Source of the DNA: Plasmopara viticola
Lineage: Eukaryota; Oomycota; Peronosporomycetes; Peronosporales; Peronosporaceae
Direction of reading: 5' to 3'
DNA length: 64,000 nt
Assembly: GCA_001695595.3 (NCBI GenBank)
Contig: MBPM02000034.1
Location: 1 to 64,000, forward strand
Shown here piece after piece: positions 55,801-64,000 of this stretch (position 1 is its first letter; each line of letters opens with the position of its first letter). The notes under the pieces were generated by a model. It saw nothing but the letters and a program-made list of their open reading frames with translations, was not told the DNA's origin and searched no databases. The translations under genes and the position numbers were made by a program.

Positions 55801-56640
55801 AGTATTGTATTTTCTACCCGATGACCATGTATACGTTCCGCCATTGCTTACTGTTTTTTGTTTGGTCAATACTAATTACTGCGTTTCTAGTGTTATTAAC
55901 ACCACCTGTTTCAGCTGGCGCAATTACTATGGTGTCAACGGAAACACGTCTTTTCATGATTCATCTAGTAAGGATGATCCCGTATCATATCAGCATATTT
56001 ATTCTGGTTCTGTAGTCACATACTTTAATTTTACCAGGCAAATACGAATCTTTTATGTTTTTTCAGAACACTTTGCAGGATTTTCACAATTTCTTTTCAA
56101 TAATTTACGAATTTGTACTAAGCTATACAGATGCTATAATACATAGTAGAAAGTCACGATAGGAATTACTATTAAGCCTACACATGCAAAGTCGTAAGAT
56201 TCAACGAAATTAAGATCTGTGCTTCCCTTGTCTTCTCTTCATTCTTTGCAGCCAAAAGCTCATGATTTTGTTTCTTTAGTTTTTTGGAACACGACCGGTG
56301 ATTTCTCTTCCTCGTATGCGTTCGCCAGCTGATCAATTACTATTTAATCGAAGGCGCCCACAGACTTGTCGGTCTCAAAATCTTTTGAGCGCAATAAGGA
56401 CAACGACAGATTCAAAATTGCCGGATGTTCGGAGGCGTTGCCTTTTTCGGCATGAGTGTCCTCTAATACGCGAAAATTATCGTCAGCAGAAAGCCGCTTA
56501 AGTCGCTTCCTTACGACCTCGATTTGCACCACTCTTCGAATTTTGGCAGCTCCTGCGGAATGAGTTCTGACGCCATAAGTACTATTATTTTCCTGTCAAC
56601 GATACTCATCCACTACCATTGGAGTCAATCGCTCCGTAAG
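55801..56640. other. Stretch without a recognised gene
   Basis: Several overlapping plus-strand frames (55,689-56,015; 55,805-56,146) with hydrophobic runs, and a minus frame (56,344-56,532). The minus frame may be the distal end of the DZIP1-like pseudogene. Nothing is recognised firmly. Confidence 0.35.
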
Positions 56641-59348
56641 GAGTCAAATTCGACACTGTACATCACAAGGAAGAACATTTTGCCTTAATCGCAAATCCGC
56701 CCTGAGTTTCTCGTATTCTACTTGTGATAAAGTTCTAAAATCATCTCCATCGCTAGCATCTTCACTATTCAATATAGCATGATACTTTGTTTTCATTCTT
56801 CGATGCAATCTTTCGTATTCACCAGCTAGTACTGGATCCTGTCTCATCCAAGAAGGTTCTGATGGTTTATTCTTTCGCTGCGATTCCATCAGGACCAATC
56901 TTGAATTCATAAGACGATCAGGCGAGGAATCCACGGACGAGAGCTTGCAGTCGCACAAGACAAGCAAAGTTGATGTTCCCGTGGCGCAATGTGTGCTGCA
57001 AAGTATCGCTTTTGGCGCTGGCAAATTAGACTCCGACATCGTTGGGCAAACACAAACGTTATCCTCATTACGATTCGAGCCAATCGTATCAATTTCGATC
57101 ACTTCTGAAAGGTCCAGTGCAGCTTCTTTGCAGTACGGGATAATGTCTGCTTCGATGGCATTCTTTAACTCGTGAATCAGCGTATCGCCAAATACTCGAC
57201 ACCAGCGTGTTTGTGATGAAGTTTAACGCGGTGATACGTCATGGTAGTGTTAACCTTAACATCATTTCCACTCGCAGCTTCGAAAATTTGCTTTTCCGAC
57301 AAAAGTTTTGCAATCAGAACGCGTAAAGTGTTAGCTGTCATTGAGGCTTCTACTTGCACATGCAAGTGACTACCAAAGTGTTAGCGAACATAGGTCAACT
57401 CATCACATGTTAAAGACGCTTGAATAGATGCAACTTTTATGGTGATGCGCAATTCTGAGGACTTTGCGACTGCTCGACGAGCCGAAAATCCAAGCGCCAC
57501 TTTGCCGATGACATACGCTGTATGGTGAATCTTGGCCAGCGGATCGATTGACTCAGATGCTTCGTTCTCAAATGGAATGACGGTAGTTTCTTTTCCGTTA
57601 ATATCTACAGTTGGTGGCTGCGCAACACGCTCAACTGCATCAACCTTGACGGATGACACAACGTCCGCAGCGACTTTGTTCGAAATTTGTTTTGTTTGCG
57701 TGTCTTTGAAAAGTGCGTCGGGCTTACAACCAAGCGCTCAATGTTCCTTATCGTGTGTTTCACCGGTTTGAATGACTTTTTTCCTAAAGTTGCGCGACAG
57801 CCGTGACTATAATGGGTTTTGAGTCTTCACCGGCTCCACCACTTCACTTCGATCAGACCCAAATCGCTCAGCGTCTAACGCACTTAATTCGGCCACTCTT
57901 GAGACTGAACAGTGCTGTCTCTTCTTGAGTTTGTTGTATTTGTTGTCGAAAACAGTCAATTTCTTGTTGTTTCGAAACTTGAGCTCGCAAAAATGTGTCC
58001 ATCAGCTTTCCCACCTTATCAGACCATTCTCCATCTCCCTTCTGCGAGATCACAATTACTTCTCCGTCATCATTATCAAGCCGTCCTACACGTGAGGTTT
58101 TTTGCTTTCGACTACGCTTACGCTCTGCATTCAAGATTCCCTTTGAAAACGATCAATAGCCTCCTGCGTGTATAGCCGTAAATCTTGCGTTGTAATTTCT
58201 TGTTTCTTATCTATCTCGACTAGTGAAGCTTGCACTTTCCCATATACTGCTCGATCCGTAAGTTCATTTGCTGTTGCTGGCTTTCAATTTGATGGCGCTG
58301 TTGATCTCTAGCCTCTTGCTCAGCACGGACTTGGTCCTGTAGAATCACGAATTGCTTGGGCAGTCGGTTCTTTTCTTCAAGTGCATCGACAACCTCCTTT
58401 GGTAAAGAAACAGTGGTGTTCTGTATTCTCTTTTTTCTCTCCTGAAAGTCGCTGTTACTACTTGAGCCAGAGAAGCTTTTCTCCCTCTTCTGTTTCTTCT
58501 TCTTTGTGTCTTGATGCCGTCTCTGCCGATGGTGCAGTATAACTGAGCCGAAATAAAGCGATTTTTGCATATCACACAGGACACCGCTGGAGTCACAGAC
58601 AAACAGTATGATTACAATGTTTAAATACACTTTCGTACCTGACCTACTATTTGCAATCGATCCCTCTTCTACTGTTCTCGAGTCTGTTTGGTCAGCCATG
58701 AAATCGTTCACTAGAGCTTCAGCTTCTCGTGCTTCACTCTTCTCTTCTGACATGATGCCCGCCGATGCATTTAGAAGCATTAACTCTAGTGTTGCCATCG
58801 TGTGCTGCTTCCGTCGAATCTCGTTTTTTAGCTGGCAATTTCTATCTCGTGCTGTCCATTACCGCTTTCAAATTGTTGACATTCGGTCATAAGGGTTTCA
58901 GACTGTTTCTCCACCCTCTCTGAATGGTCAACAAGCGAGTCTTGAACGTGCATCCAATACTCTAACGTAAGCTACCCCAGCCATATTAGACGTCAGTGAG
59001 TTGAGAGCTGAGAAAATAGATAGAAACACCCACCTGAGCAATCTGAAACAGCTTTAAGAAATAGGCATCTGAATAATGTTGCACGTCACCCAAAGTGACA
59101 TCTGCAAAGGCTAAATTTTCTAGATGGCTTTGAGTAGTTTCAATGTCTGTAGTAGCTGCATTTTTTTCTAAATTGAGTCGTGCAATGGCGCGACCATCCA
59201 AATTTTTAGCTCGTTGCCGGAATGCAAAGTTACGCGTAGGTAGCCAAACATGTCGTTGAAAGCCATCTGTGAGATTTGCCGGTATGTTCATTTTATCTTG
59301 CAAATTTTCGGCGTCATCAAACTTCTTTTTTGCCATGGTATCAACCAT
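56641..59348 (-). pseudogene. DZIP1/Iguana-like ciliary gene, decayed
   Basis: Exon 1 (59,348-59,034; MVDTMAKKKF...) joins across a 62-bp intron to LTLEYWMHVQDSLVDH (from 58,971). Together they form the Dzip-like N-terminal domain (RQRAKNLDGRAIARLN, FLKLFQIAQ|LTLEYW). A frame change near 58,843 leads to a TAA at 58,828; the homologous coiled coil continues in another frame (CQLKNEIRRKQHTMATLELM). A second intron ends before CVICKNRFISAQLY, and the C2H2 finger is finished only in another frame (LHHRQRRHQD). Further shifts occur near 58,243, 58,135 and 57,885. The C-terminal segments (57,381-57,659; 57,177-57,365; 56,644-57,102) are each open but in different frames. DZIP1 acts at the basal body and transition zone of cilia. 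So many breaks indicate loss of function. Confidence 0.75.
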
Positions 59349-59427
59349 ATTATGTGCACAATTGTGAAAATCTATCGGAAAAGATATCGCGAAACATATT
59401 ATGCACTAAAATGTTTTTGTATTGTAG

Positions 59428-60280
59428 TGTATTACGTTATCGCGTTGTCAAGTTATGCACGTGCTAGGCTCAGTCTGGCTAGTCCACGGCACAAAGTGGT
59501 GTCCGCATACGTCGGGTCTCGTTCGGCGGGCAGTGCAGCCAGCACCGAGGTCGTGAGGGTCTTCCATTATTTTGTTTAGCTCTGACTTGGTAAGAGCCCA
59601 GGTGGCGTCCTGGTGCTGGAGACCGTCGCGTCGAGGGTGAGACTCGTTAGAGACCTGCAGATGCCCGAGAGCACCTGCCCGAAGCGCGCGAGCATTTAGC
59701 CCCCGCACTTGGAAGGAGGGCGTCACCCCAACCTATTCTGAATATGGAATGTGTTATATTAGATATTTTTGCGATGAGGCGTTATCGAATTTGGGCCGTC
59801 GCAAAACTGTCGCAAACGCAGTCTTAACTTAAATGAGAGCAGAGTGTTGTGGCGAGCACGCCGGTGTGGAATCTTTAAGTGATGAACTCTTCGTTTACTA
59901 AGGCCAACACGCTTGTGTCTGCAATGATATTCTATATTTTTATTTGCGTTTCTACCTCAATATTAGCTTGGAAAAGGTTGGGGTGACGCCCTCCTTCCAA
60001 GCGCGGGGGCTAAATGCTCGCGCGCTTCGGGCAGGTGCTCTCGGGCATCTGCAGGTCTCTAACGAGTCTCACCCTCGACGCGACGGTCTCCAGCACCAGG
60101 ACGCCACCTCGGCTCTTACCAAGTCAGAGCTAAGCAAAATAATGGAAGACCCTCACGACCTCATTGTTGGCTGCACTGCCCGCCGAACGAGACCCGACGT
60201 ATGCGGACACCACTCTGTGCCGTGGACTAGCCAGACTGAGCCTAGCACGTGCACAACTTGGCACGCGATAACGTAATACA
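59428..60280. mobile_element. Foldback/MITE-like element with 308-bp inverted repeats
   Basis: 59,428-59,735 is the inverse of 59,973-60,280 with only a few mismatches and no gaps. The outer ends read TGTATTACGTTATCGCG and the inner ends GGTTGGGGTGACGCCCTCCT. The spacer of about 237 bp is AT-rich and has no ORF. A short ATTAC tandem (60,276-60,296) borders the right end. It could be a foldback MITE or two solo LTR-like repeats in opposite orientation. No transposase is present. The frames seen in both arms are mirror images of each other, not genes. Confidence 0.8.
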
Positions 60281-61177
60281 TTACATTACATTACCTCAAT
60301 ATTGCCGTTCTACATACCTGACATTTTGCCATGAGCGTTCAAGGAAAAAAAGTAGTGCATCACGACGAGGTACGGGACTTTGTCAAACCTGCGCAGCGAC
60401 GCATACGTGCCCGCTTACACGTGATTTACCACAACCGTGCACCAATTACCTTAGGATTCGTCAAGGTTGTCGTCAGGCGATAGTTATTCAAAAGTCGGTC
60501 GACGCATTCTGTTGTAAAAAAAAACAACTGGTCGCACAGTAGCGTAGCACCCACTACACACAGCAAGGAACAGGTCACTATAGAATACTCTGGCTTCTCC
60601 TTGAGGAGAAGGTGATCTGTTGAAACGAACACTAAATGTGCTTAAACAATCATTGAGCTTCCCTTTGCGCGAATAAAGGACTGGAGTAAGTGATCGCGGA
60701 TGCATTCTCGTTCGCACGAGTTTTCACCACATTATTTGTGTCGTTGAACTGAATCCAATGACACGTCAGAACATGTGTAGACGATATAATATATTACAAA
60801 GGTTTAATCTACGCCTTGATTGGGATTTGAGCCAAAAAACTTCTATCGTGAAATGGAATAGCGCCAATAGCGTCTCACTGACTAGAAGTTTAGTCGCATC
60901 GTTCTTGGCCAAAGTGGCGGTAATTCTACTTAGGAAAGCCTACGGCCCACTTAGAATTTTGCTGTCAATACTAGTCGTGTACGACACGATTATTCTTATC
61001 AATACTTAAGATAATTTTATTCTCCTAGAGAAATATTTAATTGTCTTCATTTTTTATGCAAATTGGTTAATTGAATCTTCGGAATTTAAAGCCCTTTCAG
61101 TTTTTATTAGTTTAAGGCCAACAACGCAAAATAAAGCTTTGGATACCCCCATAGAGTTTTATTTTTGACCAGATACA
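60281..61177. other. Intergenic region, nothing recognised
   Basis: Short frames on both strands (for example 60,758-61,009) without motifs. AT-rich toward the right end, before the MaoC-like remnant. Confidence 0.45.
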
Positions 61178-62371
61178 ATGCTGTTGATATTTGGCGTTTT
61201 GGTACTAGTGCTCGTGGCGGTGGCGCTTCTCGTGACTTACGTCGCTGCCACATGGGAGCACGACCTGGTCCAGTGGTACGACTTGTCTATGTGTGTGCCT
61301 GGAAGCTTCAATGACAGTCCTGTGTATCTAGCTATAATGTTTTACCAGCCCCTGCCGACCTGGGCACGAAGGAGTTCCGATGGCGCTGCTGGCTATCACC
61401 GCTCACGCGTCGTGGTTGGCGCACTATAGTATTGCACAACCCATGCCCACGAATTACGCTGCAGTGTCCCTTTGCGCTAGTGCCTTCGGACTTTGCGAAG
61501 CTCGCCACGTCGCTTAGTCTCCCGAAACTAGCGCTAGAGCAACTGCCCTTCATGTTCCCGCAGGTGGTAATCAGTAGTCTTTTCTTGCAGCTTTTCGGCA
61601 ATTCGCAATTTCCCGTAAGCGTGCGCAATATACGTCTGAAAGCTATTACTGTCGTCCAGCTGAGGTCGCTAGACATGAGTTTTCCGTCTCAAAATGAAGA
61701 AACGCCGCTGCCGTCTGAGCTGAAAGTACGGTGCGAAGAACACTTTTTTTGCGCTGTTTTGCTGACATGTCATGTTATTATTACCATAGTGCATAATGGT
61801 TCTTACAGGAAAACGTTTTCTCGAGGCTGAAATTGAGTTCACGGTTCAAACAGACCTGTTTGACAAACAGGGTACGGTATGGCAGTCTGTAACGTGGTTT
61901 TCGATTCCCTTCAAGCAAAAGATACTATCAGTACCAATTTCACAGTCTTCTTTTTGCTTGGATAAGGACGTAATTACTCGCGCTAGTGCAAACCTACTCG
62001 AAGATTCATTTGAATGCTCCACAAGGAACGTTTTCGAATTTAGTCATGTAAGTATTTTGGAAACTATGGGTACACACACAAACACGTTCAATGCTGTACC
62101 CAACCTTTGGATCCTTGCACGCGCATCTTGTATGCTGCTACAGCAAAAGCGAGTGCCAGCACAACCTCTCATGTGCAACGTCAAGTTTGGTGATAACTTG
62201 TCGTATGTACCGCTTCATAAAAAGTTGACGCTGCAATCATGGACTAATAAAGAATATTCGAAGCAGCAGACACAACCAGAAGTTGCGAAATTTTCAGTAA
62301 GTACCCAAGGCGCGAGTGTTTTGACTGGAATCCTTAGAAGTGTTGGATGGAATTTTTCCGACGCGTTGTGA
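61178..62371 (+). pseudogene. MaoC-like (hot-dog) dehydratase remnant
   Basis: An N-terminal membrane anchor is open at 61,178-61,429 (MLLIFGVLVLVLVAVALLVT). The next block (61,432 onward) has the double hot-dog N-domain pattern: FALVPSDFAKLATSLSLPKL, LPFMFPQVVISSLFLQLFGN, FPVSVRNI. After a likely intron it continues at 61,796 (KRFLEAEIEFTVQTDLFD, VWQSVTWFSIP) with a C-terminal half (LWILARASCMLL, CNVKFGDNLSYVPLHKKL). The usual NPxH-type catalytic stretch appears as NVFEF, so the catalytic His is missing. The reading frames do not join across the apparent splice site. MaoC-like enzymes hydrate enoyl-CoA thioesters. This copy looks inactive. Family assignment rests on pattern memory and is moderate. 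Confidence 0.45.
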
Positions 62372-64000
62372 TTTCGGAAATGAGATCAGCTTTTTGCAGC
62401 TTGAAGCAGGTGATGCCACCGAAAAAGGGCAATACGAAGGAGATTCTTGAAGGTCGGCTTAATGTTGTATGAACAACTTTCGATAGTGTGATAGTCTCTA
62501 TGCCAAACTATGACGCTAAAATATCTCGAAACGAGCTCTCCTATTCCTTAAAAACGGCAAGCGCGGCAAAGAAGAAATCCTTGTCTTTTGATTTTGATAT
62601 AGAAAATAAACATTTTCAGCTATGAAATATCATCAGCCACTGATAAAATTTAAATTCAAATTATGCGCTTGTGCTATACATCCGAACAGAGAAATACAAA
62701 TTTCGTTTTTGACTTTAGTATGAAAAAATCAGTTTAATCATAATGATGACCAAGCAAGTTCCAAAATAGTCTGCCAGTCAGCCAGAATATTTAGCGATGA
62801 TCAAGCTGACCCCAAAGAAGGTTGCATCGACTCTCGATGCTTGCCTTTACACCATGATTATTCTTTGTACTAAAGGCTGTGCCTAAAACAAAGGAGTAGC
62901 AAAGGTGGTGCTCGTCACAAACGTCGTGCCTGAGCCGAGAGCGGCGAGCCTCAAGCCGTTTTCGCCAAAGTGCCGCTCAGGTAAGGAGGAGTAGAAAGAA
63001 GCTCCCATTCCACCGTGGTCGGAATCACGCCTATCGTTCAACTGGCCGGAAGTCCGCGCCTTTAAACGATAAATATAATGAGGAAGACCGGGAGTACTCT
63101 GGCAAACAGTCGCCAGGCTCTTTACTTGCTAAGTAGTGGAAAAGCCATAGATTAAGTATAGGAGTGCGAAAACAGCTTCATCACCCGGGATAAAGCCCCA
63201 AAAGACGATAGACTTAGCATCAGACTCACTGGCCATAAGAAATGCCTTACCTAAAAGCCAGAAAGGCCTTCATAAGCCGAGAAATGCACGTGTTGATGCG
63301 GGCACCGCTGTTGTATATCTGGAGAACGAGCGTGACGTCAAAGACAATAGGCTCAGTAGACGGATCTACCGACGCAATGGTTAATCGATTATTTGACTCG
63401 GCTACTGCCACGAACCGAAGCAAGTCGCTATTGTGTGAGAACTTTAATTACTCTTTAGACAGTGTGTCCAACAAGGAAAAGAAAGATCTCTCGGAAAGGT
63501 ATCACCCGGTCGACGACATGGCGAGGTGCAGTACGCCCATCTGCTATGCGCCCCGCGAGGGATTTCTGGAGGTCACTTCTTGCGTGGTCTGCTTAAACGC
63601 ATTTGTTTTAATACTCCAGCACGACCTTACGGCGTGGACGTGCGTGCTTTAAGCATCGCATTGAAGATCATGCGCAAGGATTTTAGTATCAGCCGAAGCT
63701 AGACGATTAGGGTAACTAGTGCAAGGTACGAGTATAATTTTTAGCCTTGTCAGTATCAGAGTGGAGTCGGACAATCTATATCAGAAAAAATGAACCTCCA
63801 GGGTAATACATACAGATTAATATTAATCTCAAATGTGTGCACTCGGTCGCGCAGAAGTCTTGTCCCTCATAAATATACCAGGGCAAAAACGGCACTCTCT
63901 AGCGCTCCTTGACTGCCAAGAGTATAAGCCTTTTCATTTGGAGCGCGTCGTGATGTAGAGGTGCTTGCACGGGTACTTCCAAGAGTCTTAAAAGCCACTA
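62372..64000. other. Right end of window, no recognised gene
   Basis: One ATG-started frame of 136 codons (63,242-63,652, plus; MPYLKARKAFISREMHVLMR) has no recognisable motif, signal peptide or family. Its composition does not clearly differ from chance. The rest is AT-rich and without features I can support. Confidence 0.3.

Noticed and set aside
59448..60276. Two similar 92-110-residue proteins at 59.4-60.3 kb
   Set aside because: They are mirror translations of the two inverted-repeat arms of one non-coding element.

Overview
This window is a chromosome end of an oomycete (stramenopile). The evidence is a terminal CCCTAAA/TTTAGGG telomere, very short introns (about 50-66 bp), a SHAQKYF-class MYB gene, a fused trehalose-6-phosphate synthase/phosphatase and a CHID1-like GH18 gene. 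A decayed copy of the ciliary gene DZIP1 near the right side would suit a lineage that lost zoospores, such as a downy mildew. That lineage guess is inference.

Region 1 (1-13,460) is telomere plus a head-to-tail array of Penelope-like elements (PLEs) whose reverse transcriptase has no GIY-YIG endonuclease. Order: telomere; copy 1 (damaged by single-base losses); 124 bp of telomeric repeat; copy 2 (intact); a short telomeric tract; copy 3 (old, from a related family, carrying a fragment of 28S rRNA in its 3' pseudo-LTR); copy 4 (5' fragment only). Each young copy has two pseudo-LTRs (pLTRs) made of a 13-bp minisatellite plus about 170 bp of unique sequence, each bordered by telomeric units. 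The sense strand is the C-rich strand, as expected if the chromosome's G-rich 3' end primes reverse transcription. In copy 2 the RT frame has no ATG and is reached through a correctly phased A_AAA_AAC slippery heptamer near the end of ORF1.

Region 2 (13,461-30,500) is gene-poor and AT-rich. I recognise only a PDZ-like protein gene (24,385-25,020, minus) and a one-repeat SHAQKYF MYB gene (25,834-26,904, minus). It also holds a perfect 48-bp palindrome and several hairpins.

Region 3 (about 30,530-51,020) is a large inverted repeat. The arms (9.8 and 8.9 kb) surround a spacer of about 1.8 kb. Each arm carries a TPS-TPP gene, a convergent intact six-exon CHID1-like gene and a decayed Mutator-like (MULE) transposase. 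The gene core is almost identical between arms (8 of 1258 residues differ in TPS-TPP), while the outer flanks are strongly diverged homologs. That pattern suggests an older inverted duplication with a homogenised core. An 870-bp segment is present in the left arm only.

Region 4 (51,020-64,000) is a graveyard: a 1.3-kb element with long terminal inverted repeats that carries the 5' exons of a GPI8/PIG-K gene, an inverted interstitial PLE relic, a DZIP1-like pseudogene with several frameshifts, a 308-bp-armed inverted repeat, and a broken MaoC-like dehydratase gene.
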